DNA from: an uncultured Clostridia bacterium
GTDB taxonomy: Bacteria; Bacillota; Clostridia; Lachnospirales; Lachnospiraceae
Direction: 5' to 3'
DNA length: 19,443 bases
NCBI GenBank assembly: GCA_946405675.1
Contig: CAMJIC010000017.1
Coordinates: 1 to 19,443, forward strand
In this document: one piece after another, positions 13,039-19,443 of the stretch
Layout: every line of letters begins with the position of its first letter
Position numbering within the stretch: position 1 is the first letter of the stretch
Program-made: the position numbers and the translations under genes
Notes under the pieces: generated by a model
What the model was told of the DNA's origin: nothing
Databases searched by the model: none
Seen by the model: only the letters and a program-made list of their open reading frames with translations

Positions 13039-13074
13039 GCGGAGGGATCCTGAAAGTGACAGGTATTCCTCCGC
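13039..13074 (+). other. Intercistronic hairpin 1 (binding protein - permease gap)
   Basis: GCGGAGG at 13039-13045 pairs with CCTCCGC at 13068-13074. Inside it, CCTG (13049-13052) pairs with CAGG (13060-13063) around a 7-nt loop. No T-run follows. It probably acts as an mRNA stability or processing structure. Confidence 0.6.
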
Positions 13075-13108
13075 TGTCTGTTACCATGATGGAAGTTACA
13101 GAGTTCAT

Positions 13109-13150
13109 CCCGGCCAGCGGGCGTACCCGCAGGCCGGCCCGCTGGCCGGG
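13109..13150 (+). other. Intercistronic hairpin 2, perfect 14-bp GC stem
   Basis: CCCGGCCAGCGGGC at 13109-13122 is exactly complementary to 13137-13150 across a 14-nt loop. It is very GC-rich and not followed by T's, so partial termination or 3'-end protection of the binding-protein message is more likely than full termination. In ABC operons such structures commonly let the binding protein outnumber the permease. Confidence 0.75.
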
Positions 13151-13222
13151 GTACAACTGACAACGAACTGTTCACGGCATCAGAAACCTGGGGATTGCCG
13201 CATTCAAAGGAGTGATACGACT

Positions 13223-13933
13223 ATGATAGAATGGCTGAAGAAAGTAGGCCAGAGTTTTTACAATGCCTGGGTGCCGGAGAAGCGGTATATGGCTTACCTG
13301 AGCGGACTGAAGATGACGCTCCTGATCTCCCTGTTCGCGGTGATCATCGGCATCATTATCGGTATTGTGATTGCTGTGATCCGCGTGACCGCACGCACCT
13401 CAAAACTCAGGATCGTCAAGATCCTGAACGGCATCGCGAAGGTATATATTACGGTGATCCGCGGCACACCGATGATTGTGCAGATCATGATCATTTACAA
13501 TCTGGTCTTCACCTCGCCCAATACGAATCCGGTTGTGGTCGGCGCTGTATGCTGCGGCATCAACTCCGGCGCATATGTGGCTGAGATCATCCGGGCCGGA
13601 ATTGCTTCCATCCCGGTCGGTCAGATGGAGGCGGGACGTTCCCTGGGCCTGACCTATGCGATGACCATGCGCACGATCATTTTGCCGCAGGCATTCAAGA
13701 ACATTCTTCCGGCGCTCGGAAATGAGTTTATTTCCCTGGTCAAGGAGACCTCTGTCATCTCTGTCATTGCCGTCAACGACCTGATGAAGATGGCCGGATA
13801 TGTGGGCTCCAGAACCTGGGACGTGATCCCGCCCTATGTGATCGCGGCGGCGATCTATCTTATGATGACGCTCGGCCTGACCTGGCTGATGGGAGCCATT
13901 GAAAAGAAGATGGCAAAGAGTGACAAGCATTGA
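13223..13933 (+). CDS. Polar amino acid ABC transporter permease (HisM/GlnP type)
   Basis: A 236-residue inner-membrane permease. ATG 13223 has AAGGAG 10 bp upstream; the longer open frame to 13031 runs through the intercistronic hairpins and is rejected. The N-terminal block YMAYLSGLKMTLLISLFAVIIG begins the first membrane helix of the family. VIRGTPMIVQIMIIYN follows, and the cytoplasmic EAA loop is GQMEAGRSLGLTYAMTMRTIILPQAFKNILPALGNE, which docks on the ATPase. ISVIAVNDLM and a final hydrophobic helix before EKKMAKSDKH complete it. About five membrane helices are expected. The transporter would act as a homodimer, because only one permease gene is present. Confidence 0.95.
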   Translation: MIEWLKKVGQSFYNAWVPEKRYMAYLSGLKMTLLISLFAVIIGIIIGIVIAVIRVTARTSKLRIVKILNGIAKVYITVIRGTPMIVQIMIIYNLVFTSPNTNPVVVGAVCCGINSGAYVAEIIRAGIASIPVGQMEAGRSLGLTYAMTMRTIILPQAFKNILPALGNEFISLVKETSVISVIAVNDLMKMAGYVGSRTWDVIPPYVIAAAIYLMMTLGLTWLMGAIEKKMAKSDKH

Positions 13934-13991
13934 GGCGGCCGGATGAAAAGCTGCCTGAACGATTGGGCGAAGACAGAAAGGAGTCTGCTCC

Positions 13992-14714
13992 GTGATCTAT
14001 ACAAAAGACCTGAGAAAAACATTCGGGGATCATGACGTGCTGTGTGGCATCACCCAGCATATATCAAAAGGGGAGAAGGTTGTAGTGATCGGCCCGTCCG
14101 GTTCCGGGAAATCCACCTTCCTGCGGTGCCTTAACATGCTGGAGGAGCCCACCGGAGGAGAGATTATTTTTGAGGGCATCAGGCTGACTGACCCGCAGAC
14201 GAACCTGGATCAGGTCCGGCAGAGGATGGGAATGGTGTTCCAGCACTTCAACCTGTTTCCGATGAAGACGGTGCGCCAGAACATTACGCTTGCTCCCGTC
14301 CTGCTGAAGAAAATGACGCAGGAGGAGGCGGATGCGAAGGCGGATGAGCTGCTGAAGAGGGTCGGCCTTCCGGACAAGGCGGACAGCTATCCCGGCATGC
14401 TGTCTGGCGGGCAGCAGCAGAGAATCGCGATTGCCAGGGCGCTGGCGATGGATCCTGCGGTCATGCTGTTCGACGAGCCCACCAGCGCCCTTGACCCGGA
14501 AATGGTCGGAGAGGTGCTGGTGATCATGAAGGAGCTGGCGCAGGACGGCATGACCATGGTCGTGGTCACTCATGAGATGGGATTTGCCCGTGAGGTGGCA
14601 AGCCGCGTGCTTTTTATCGATGAAGGAATTGTTGCGGAAGAGAATGCGCCGTATGAGTTCTTCCATCATCCTCAAAACGCAAGGCTTCAGGATTTCCTGT
14701 CCAAGGTGCTGTAG
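13992..14714 (+). CDS. Polar amino acid ABC transporter ATP-binding protein (GlnQ type)
   Basis: A 240-residue ABC ATPase. The start is GTG 13992, with GAAAGGAG 8 bp upstream. Walker A is GPSGSGKST (34-42), the Q-loop is VFQHFNLFP, the signature is LSGGQQQR (from residue 137), Walker B is VMLFDEPTSALD, and the switch His is in VVVTHEMGFA. The C-terminus HHPQNARLQDFLSKVL is typical of the GlnQ/HisP group. It forms the energising subunit of the transporter encoded just upstream. The gap of 58 bp after the permease holds no hairpin, so these two are co-translated from one message. All catalytic motifs are intact. Confidence 0.97.
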   Translation: MIYTKDLRKTFGDHDVLCGITQHISKGEKVVVIGPSGSGKSTFLRCLNMLEEPTGGEIIFEGIRLTDPQTNLDQVRQRMGMVFQHFNLFPMKTVRQNITLAPVLLKKMTQEEADAKADELLKRVGLPDKADSYPGMLSGGQQQRIAIARALAMDPAVMLFDEPTSALDPEMVGEVLVIMKELAQDGMTMVVVTHEMGFAREVASRVLFIDEGIVAEENAPYEFFHHPQNARLQDFLSKVL

Positions 14715-14814
14715 GTTCCGAAAGAATGGTTCAGGATCGATCGAAGCATTGCCGATGCCAAAGTGCTCAGAACAGATTCTGGAAAGTTGCCGATTTTGAA
14801 CCTGATTGCTTCAG

Positions 14815-14850
14815 GCCGCACCCCCGATTGCGGGGGTGCGGCTATTTGTG
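14815..14850 (+). terminator. Rho-independent terminator of the ABC transporter operon
   Basis: A perfect 12-bp stem, GCCGCACCCCCG with CGGGGGTGCGGC, closes a 4-nt loop (ATTG). The following tract is TATTTGTGT, rather poor in T, but the stem is very stable and lies 100 bp after the last stop codon. The remaining sequence of the 290-bp gap (14715-15004) is AT-rich before the next gene; I see no clear promoter hexamers. Confidence 0.8.
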
Positions 14851-15004
14851 TGATTGATACAAAACTCCACAGAGTAAAGTGCATAAAAAGTATTCAATGA
14901 ATAATTTACTAATGATTCAGAATGTGTTAATATCAAAATGTTTTAAGAAAAACACACGATGGGTAAGTGTGAGAAGAGTCGGCATTCTTTGAGGGGATGG
15001 GAAG

Positions 15005-16720
15005 ATGAAGAAAAGAAGCGTAAGCGATTCGATGGCTCGCATGCGCAGTAATAAGGCTGCCATGGTCGTCGGCTTTATTGCTTTGCTGGCGGTTTATCTC
15101 GTCATGGCAGGAATGGCCATGCGGATCTCCATGTCTGATGAGATCCTGATGATCATGGGAACGCCTACTCCTGTGAGGTCATTTGCAGGGGCCTTTTCCA
15201 GTGCGGCGAATCTGTGTGTCATCCTTCTTGTTGTCTTTTATGCCAAATCCGGATTTATCATGTCTCTGGTGCTCATGCTGGCTCAGATCCCGAACTTGAT
15301 GGCCGGGATCTTTGCGAGACATATCTTTACCAACATTTCCGGGCTGTGTACAAGTATCTTTGCGATCATCACCGTAATCATGATCTATGTGAAAAACAAT
15401 CGGATCGAGAAATATCAGGACAAGCTTCGCTCGCAGGCGATCACGGATACCCTGACAGGAATCCCGAACCGGTTTGCCTGCACGGAACTGATCGAAGGGC
15501 TGATCCGCCAGAGGGGGAGATTCGCAGTCGTTTCGATCAATCTGAATAATTTCAAGAATATCAATAATACCATGGGTGTCAAGACGGGAAATGCGGTTCT
15601 TTGCGAGATTGCGTCCCGCCTTCAGAAGGCTGCGGATGAGGGACATTCCGGCACAGATGAATTCGTGACCCGGCAGAGCGGGGATGAATTTACCATCATC
15701 ATCCATAATTATCCGAACGTGAAGGAGCTTCTTCGGACGCTCCAGTATTACAAGGGCGTCCTGGAAAAGAAGATGACGGTCGATGACTGTGATTATTTTC
15801 TTTCCTTCAGCATGGGATATGCAGAGTATCCGACCGATGCCGGGACAGTGGATGAGGTACTGTCCCACGCAAGCCTTGCCATGATCGAGGCGAAGCGCCA
15901 GGCTTCGGGGGCGCGGGTGCTGCGGTATGATCCCAGCATGTCGGATGCCGAGCGTACGCTTCAGATGGAGCGGAAGATCCGGCATGCGCTGGAAAACGAT
16001 ACATTCTTCTTCCGTCTTCAGCCGCAGTATGATGTGAACCACATGCTGATTGGTTTTGAAGCGCTGGCCAGGATGAAGGATGAGAGCGGGAAGATGGTAA
16101 GCCCGGGCGAGTTTATCCCGGTTGCGGAGGAGACAGGACTGATCGATCAGATCGATTCCGTGATCTTCCGGAAGTCAGCGGACTTCTTCGGGCAGCTGAT
16201 CCGCAAGACCAGGACGGATATCACGCTTAGCGTCAACGTTTCCGTGAAGCATCTGATGAAGAATGATTTCCTGGATGAGGTGCGGGAGATTCTGAGTACG
16301 TACCAGCTGCCGCCGGAACAGATCGAGATCGAGATCACGGAGTCTGTCATGATCGATTCCGTCGAGAAGGCGCTGGAGTGCATCAATGAGATCAAGAAGA
16401 TGGGGATCAAGATCGCGATCGATGATTTCGGTACTGGATATTCCTCTCTCAGCTACCTGAATAACTTCCCGGCTGACGTGCTGAAGATCGACAAGGCTTT
16501 CATCGATCAGATGAATATGAGTGATTCCTCCAGGAAGTATGTGGCCTCGATTATTTCCATCGGACATATCATGAACTTTAAGGTGATCTCGGAGGGCGTG
16601 GAAGAGGACGCGCAGCTGGATACCCTGCGCAGTATCGGATGTGATTATATCCAGGGCTTTATCTGGGGACGCCCGCTGCCGCCGAAGGAAGCGGAGGAAG
16701 TGGTGATGGAATCTGCCTGA
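15005..16720 (+). CDS. Membrane GGDEF-EAL protein; cyclase half degenerate, EAL phosphodiesterase half intact
   Basis: A 571-residue protein starting at ATG 15005 after a GAGGGGATGGGAAG stretch. About four membrane helices lie in residues 18-130. The GGDEF domain (~145-310) is altered. The motif reads SGDEF (225-229), the metal-binding region reads NLNNFKNINNTMG where active enzymes have DxDxFKxINDxxGH, and no I-site is clear. It is probably catalytically dead, perhaps a GTP sensor. The EAL domain (~325-565) has FEALARM (EAL at 352-354), NVSVKHL, EIEITESVM, IDDFGTGYSSL (D473-D474), LKIDKAFI, ISEGVEE and QGFIWGRPL, so all main catalytic residues appear present. The expected net activity is hydrolysis of c-di-GMP to pGpG at the membrane. 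It is a single-gene unit closed by a strong terminator. Confidence 0.93.
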   Translation: MKKRSVSDSMARMRSNKAAMVVGFIALLAVYLVMAGMAMRISMSDEILMIMGTPTPVRSFAGAFSSAANLCVILLVVFYAKSGFIMSLVLMLAQIPNLMAGIFARHIFTNISGLCTSIFAIITVIMIYVKNNRIEKYQDKLRSQAITDTLTGIPNRFACTELIEGLIRQRGRFAVVSINLNNFKNINNTMGVKTGNAVLCEIASRLQKAADEGHSGTDEFVTRQSGDEFTIIIHNYPNVKELLRTLQYYKGVLEKKMTVDDCDYFLSFSMGYAEYPTDAGTVDEVLSHASLAMIEAKRQASGARVLRYDPSMSDAERTLQMERKIRHALENDTFFFRLQPQYDVNHMLIGFEALARMKDESGKMVSPGEFIPVAEETGLIDQIDSVIFRKSADFFGQLIRKTRTDITLSVNVSVKHLMKNDFLDEVREILSTYQLPPEQIEIEITESVMIDSVEKALECINEIKKMGIKIAIDDFGTGYSSLSYLNNFPADVLKIDKAFIDQMNMSDSSRKYVASIISIGHIMNFKVISEGVEEDAQLDTLRSIGCDYIQGFIWGRPLPPKEAEEVVMESA

Positions 16721-16732
16721 TCTTTCAGGGTG

Positions 16733-16798
16733 GCTGTCGATCCATAACGTGTACATCTGTACATCCTGCTGCGCAGGTTATGGATCGACAGCTTTTTT
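16733..16798 (+). terminator. Terminator of the GGDEF-EAL gene (16-bp perfect stem)
   Basis: GCTGTCGATCCATAAC at 16733-16748 pairs exactly with 16777-16792. The 28-nt loop contains two TGTACA palindromes and a small CTGC/GCAG hairpin. Six T's follow at 16793-16798. On the opposite strand no T-run follows, so it terminates mainly plus-strand transcription, between two convergent genes. Confidence 0.9.
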
Positions 16799-16824
16799 AT
16801 TTCCGAACAGCTGCTGAACAGGTT

Positions 16825-18090
16825 TCAGATCATGATGATCCGCCTCCGGCGCTCATTTTGCACCATGCTGTGCGCGTTGGCGGCTGCAAGGATCTCCCAC
16901 AGATGGGCTGCGTTCAGGTCCTCCCTGAGCATGGGGGATTCCTGTCCTTCCGGAGGAAGCCTGGTGATCAGGGGAATGGAGGCGTGCTCCTTGATGGAAT
17001 GGAGGAGCCCGGCCGCAGTCTTCCTGAAGCCGAGGATCCGCGCATAGCTGACCTGCATGGGAGCGTCGCTTTTTTCCAGCTCCAGCAGGATATGGAGCAG
17101 GGAGCGCTGGATGCGGGTTCTTGCGATCTGTTTTGTCTTCAGCAGGTCGGTGAACTGTTCAAATCCCGTGTACTCCGGGAGCAGATGATCGATCCGGTTT
17201 GCCAGGTCCTTGCTGACATCAAGGTATTGTGTCAGTGAGGATCTTTTTTCATGCAGCTTGAGATGGAGCGGGAGGTCAAGGCTTTGGGAGGTCAGGAAAC
17301 GGCCTCTTGCGTACTCATCAGACAGAAGCTGATGCGCGAAGGATGGCATGAAAGCGCGGACATCCTGACCCCTTGAGAGGGCGAGGCGGATCCCGCTGGC
17401 AGATGCATGGGGACTCTCCGGGTCAGAAGAACGGGCGCTTTCCGAATCAGAGAGAGAACTTTTTCCCGGATCAGAGGCGTGGATGCTCTCCAGATTTGTA
17501 TCATGATAGCCAGCACCTTCTCTATGTATGGGAATGACCTCCATCGGAATGTTCTGCTGATAAATGGCTTTCAGGTATTCGATGGCCAGGATGTTGTTTG
17601 GCGCATGCAAGAGCCCGTCGGGATCCTGTCTGCCGGACAGCTTCTGCCAGGCGAGAAAGCGTGCCTTCGCGAAGCTTGCCCCTTCTTTCAGAAAAGACCG
17701 GATCAGGCTTTTGAAGCATGGGGATTCTTCCTGTGCGAGGAAACGGGCAAAGTCTGCAAGAGGTGTGATATGTGCTGACTCGCAGCCAAAGGAGATGGAC
17801 TGGACTACGCCAAGGGAGGAAAGAAGGGATATGCTTCCTCCGGCGAAAAACTCTGCGCTTGAGGCAGCAAAACGAACTGGAAGCTCAATTATCAGATCAG
17901 CTCCCGCCATAAGAGCCATACGTGCGCGCACCCATTTATCCAGAAGAGCAGGAGTTCCGCGCTGGACAAAGTCAGGGCTCATGACCACAATCAGGTAGTC
18001 TGCCCCGGACAGGGCGCGTGCCTTCTTCATCTGGTAGAGATGGCCATTGTGAAATGGATTATATTCAGCAATGATGCCGGTTGTTTTCAT
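16825..18090 (-). CDS. tmcAL: tRNA(Met) cytidine acetate ligase with expanded Ser-rich loop
   Basis: A 421-residue enzyme of the YlbM/TmcAL family, which uses ATP and acetate to form N4-acetylcytidine at the wobble base of elongator tRNA(Met). It opens MKTTGIIAEYNPFHNGH, with the nucleotidyl-transferase HxGH at residues 14-17. MSPDFVQRGTPALLDKW, GADLIIELP, NNILAIEYLKAI, EGAGYHD, ASGIRLAL and YARILGFRKTA are further family segments. The start at 18090 matches homologues. An in-frame ATG at 18117 adds nine residues but lies within a hairpin and has no ribosome site; the chosen start also has only a weak, distant GAGG. Between GAGYHD and ASGIR there are four 8-residue units (201-232), about three more than needed. 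Other catalytic motifs look intact. Confidence 0.93.
   Translation of the reverse strand: MKTTGIIAEYNPFHNGHLYQMKKARALSGADYLIVVMSPDFVQRGTPALLDKWVRARMALMAGADLIIELPVRFAASSAEFFAGGSISLLSSLGVVQSISFGCESAHITPLADFARFLAQEESPCFKSLIRSFLKEGASFAKARFLAWQKLSGRQDPDGLLHAPNNILAIEYLKAIYQQNIPMEVIPIHREGAGYHDTNLESIHASDPGKSSLSDSESARSSDPESPHASASGIRLALSRGQDVRAFMPSFAHQLLSDEYARGRFLTSQSLDLPLHLKLHEKRSSLTQYLDVSKDLANRIDHLLPEYTGFEQFTDLLKTKQIARTRIQRSLLHILLELEKSDAPMQVSYARILGFRKTAAGLLHSIKEHASIPLITRLPPEGQESPMLREDLNAAHLWEILAAANAHSMVQNERRRRIIMI
17395..17490 (-). repeat. 4 x 24-bp degenerate tandem repeat in tmcAL
   Basis: In coding order the units are ESIHASDP (17467-17490), GKSSLSDS (17443-17466), ESARSSDP (17419-17442) and ESPHASAS (17395-17418). 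The last leads into the family motif ASGIR. They appear to be an expansion of the native Ser-Pro-His-Ala-Ser segment rather than foreign DNA. The CCGGRTCAGA-like core recurs in the first three units. Confidence 0.85.
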
Positions 18091-18105
18091 AGATGATTGT
18101 TTAAT

Positions 18106-18144
18106 CGCCTCATTCATATTTTTGACAGAAAAATGAATGAGGCG
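18106..18144. other. Hairpin in the tmcAL leader
   Basis: CGCCTCATTCAT(A)TTTTT at 18106-18123 pairs with AAAAATGAATGAGGCG at 18129-18144, giving 16-17 bp with one bulge and a 5-nt loop. It lies between the stop of the upstream minus-strand cyclase gene and the tmcAL start. The end facing tmcAL is followed by ATTAAAC rather than T's. It encloses the only GAGG-like site before tmcAL, so it could lower tmcAL translation or act as a weak terminator. Confidence 0.65.
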
Positions 18145-18156
18145 AAATATATCTGG

Positions 18157-19251
18157 TTATTCTGGTTTATATTCGATTGCGGAACACTTGAAATTGTCTT
18201 TTCCCTCTTCCTTGACCAGGTAAAGCAGTTTGTCCGCCGCCGCGGAGAGCGTGTCATAATCCGGATAGGATCCCAGGTTGATCACGCAGCCGATGCTGGC
18301 GGTGACGTATTCGCCGCCGGAGCCAAGCTTGATCTTGTGGAGGGCGGCTTTTGTATTCTCAAGCCGGCTGACGACATGGTTGAGATCCGCCATGCCGACT
18401 GCATAGACAATGAATTCATCCCCGCCCATCCGCATGACCACATCGGTATCGCGGAAGTTCTCCTGCAGGCAGGCCGCAATCTGCCGAAGGGTCTGATCGC
18501 CTTCCGCATGTCCGTAATGATCGTTGATGTGCTTGAAATTATCGATATCGACCAGCATGAACGCACCGGTCACGCCGTTGGCCACGTAATTGCTGATCAG
18601 GTGTTCTCCGCCGCGGCGGTTGTAGACGCCGGTGAGGGCGTCATGGTCCGCCTTATCCGTCGCGGTGAAGCTGTTCTCCATGAAGGTGATGCGCTCGTGG
18701 ATCATGCGCTGGGACAGGTATAGCGTCGCACTGACACAGGCGACAAGATGCACCATGTTCAGGGAAAACATGCTGCTTTCCTTGAAATTAAAATCGACGA
18801 TGATAAAAGCAACCGCAAAAACAAGGGTAAGGATCAGGACATTCCCCCATGCGTCGCGGATCAGGAGCGGCAGAGTCAGAATAAAAAAGAAAAACAGGTA
18901 GGATGGATAGTCCGGACGCTCTCCGGCGGTCATAAACAGGCTCCACACAAGCAGGAGGCAGATCCAGACATAGAGCGTTGTCGTCCCATCCTTGATTATC
19001 TCTTTCCTGTAACTGAACAGCAGCGCAACGGATACACTGAAAAAAATCAGATATTCCAGCGTCCGGGTTCCGTCCGGGAAGCCGGAGCTTCTGGTCAGTT
19101 CATAGAGAAAGCTGCAAAGGCTGATGACAAGTCCCACAATCAATAAAAAACAAAGAGCTTTGCCGTTCTCTCTTTCGAAATCGATGCGAAAACCTTTGAT
19201 CTTCCCGGGGTATAAGAATTCTTTGACCTTGCTAGATGTAGTAGTATTCAT
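18157..19251 (-). CDS. Membrane diguanylate cyclase (intact GGDEF and I-site)
   Basis: A 364-residue protein with ATG at 19251, preceded on the minus strand by GAGAAAG about 10 bases upstream. Six membrane helices occupy residues ~31-182, with no recognised sensory domain name. The GGDEF domain (~198-355) has DHDALTGVYNRRGG, VDIDNFKHINDHYGH (D235, D237), the inhibitory I-site RDTD (267-270) and RMGGDEF (GGDEF 276-280), then VTASIGCV and AADKLLYLVKEEGKD. Every cyclase signature is intact, so it should make c-di-GMP from two GTP and be product-inhibited. It opposes the HD-GYP and EAL proteins encoded elsewhere in the window. It may be co-transcribed with tmcAL, which starts 67 bp downstream beyond a hairpin; a functional link between the two is not expected. 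Confidence 0.95.
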   Translation of the reverse strand: MNTTTSSKVKEFLYPGKIKGFRIDFERENGKALCFLLIVGLVISLCSFLYELTRSSGFPDGTRTLEYLIFFSVSVALLFSYRKEIIKDGTTTLYVWICLLLVWSLFMTAGERPDYPSYLFFFFILTLPLLIRDAWGNVLILTLVFAVAFIIVDFNFKESSMFSLNMVHLVACVSATLYLSQRMIHERITFMENSFTATDKADHDALTGVYNRRGGEHLISNYVANGVTGAFMLVDIDNFKHINDHYGHAEGDQTLRQIAACLQENFRDTDVVMRMGGDEFIVYAVGMADLNHVVSRLENTKAALHKIKLGSGGEYVTASIGCVINLGSYPDYDTLSAAADKLLYLVKEEGKDNFKCSAIEYKPE

Positions 19252-19321
19252 TATGATCTGCTTTCTCAGTCATGCTGGCTGTTTGTGTAAAGACTGATAA
19301 CTGATAAAAGAATCCATTATT

Positions 19322-19350
19322 ATATTACTATAAATAGCGGTGCCTTTCAA
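19322..19350 (-). promoter_or_regulatory. Candidate promoter of the diguanylate cyclase gene
   Basis: On the minus strand, TTGAAA (19350-19345) is followed by a 17-bp spacer and TAATAT (19327-19322), inside an AT-rich block about 70 bp upstream of the ATG. The -35 is a 5-of-6 match. A TATAAT overlaps at 19324-19319 but with a 20-bp spacer. Confidence 0.5.
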
Positions 19351-19376
19351 CATTCATTTTCCTTCTCCTGCGTTGC

Positions 19377-19443
19377 CTGTGATATAATCGTTACAAGTCA
19401 CACTCCTGCCAGCGTTTCTGTTCACTGCCCGGCTGGGCAGGCT
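19377..19443 (+). promoter_or_regulatory. Possible divergent promoter and hairpin at the window edge
   Basis: TGTGATATAAT (TATAAT at 19383-19388) has an upstream TG but no good -35, and could drive a gene beyond the window. CTGCCC/GGGCAG near 19425-19440 can form a small hairpin. The window ends before any gene appears. Confidence 0.25.

Noticed and set aside
18106..18144. Strong terminator for the diguanylate cyclase gene
   Set aside because: The stem is adequate, but neither side is followed by a proper T-run, so only weak termination or a leader structure is supported.

Overview
The window looks like part of a Clostridia chromosome, most probably a moderately GC-rich Lachnospiraceae-type organism. 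The reasons are strong AGGAGG-type ribosome binding sites, a Gram-positive surface protein with a TGD-type sorting tail, the order polA - coaE - yycJ - ACT(UPF0237) - UPF0210, and a TmcAL (YlbM-type) tRNA ligase. This assignment is inference from gene content. No phage, IS element, CRISPR array, tRNA or rRNA is visible.

Layout. (a) 1-908: the 3' end of a Cna-B repeat surface protein, closed by a GNRA-loop terminator. (b) 909-1425: a long non-coding stretch with inverted repeats and one copy of a short dispersed repeat. (c) 1426-3721: an HD-GYP cyclic-di-GMP phosphodiesterase with a multi-pass membrane input domain, tightly followed by a Crp/Fnr-type regulator. (d) 3858-4613: exonuclease III. 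(e) 4614-4843: two different arrays of 11-bp tandem repeats. (f) 4844-8207: an orphan zinc-finger anti-sigma-like membrane protein whose stop overlaps the start of polA. (g) 8344-10254: coaE, a YycJ-type MBL-fold hydrolase and a small ACT protein. (h) 10251-10480: a 10-bp array and four 52-bp hairpin repeats, the last of which seems to have acquired a promoter. (i) 10557-11921: UPF0210. (j) 12144-14714: a polar amino acid ABC transporter (binding protein, permease, ATPase) with its own promoter, two intercistronic hairpins and a terminator. (k) 15005-16720: a GGDEF-EAL protein with a degenerate cyclase half. (l) 16825-18090, minus strand: TmcAL. (m) 18157-19251, minus strand: a membrane diguanylate cyclase with intact GGDEF and I-site.

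How the genes work together. Three proteins that make or break c-di-GMP (HD-GYP, EAL, GGDEF) lie within 18 kb, and the HD-GYP gene is coupled to a cyclic-nucleotide-fold regulator. Exonuclease III and DNA polymerase I form a repair neighbourhood. CoaE, YycJ, ACT and UPF0210 are housekeeping or uncharacterised conserved genes.

The most unusual property is the density of tandem repeats. Three in-frame coding arrays (5 x 36 bp in the anti-sigma-like gene, 3 x 36 bp inside coaE, 4 x 24 bp inside tmcAL) and at least four non-coding arrays (units of 11, 11, 10 and 52 bp) occur within about 13 kb. A degenerate dispersed element of about 22 bp, with core AGTTATTTCNTGACAG, recurs in gene gaps. I see no obviously new enzymatic system. 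The best leads are the repeat-expanded essential genes, the orphan anti-sigma/polA coupling, and the hairpin array between the ACT and UPF0210 genes.
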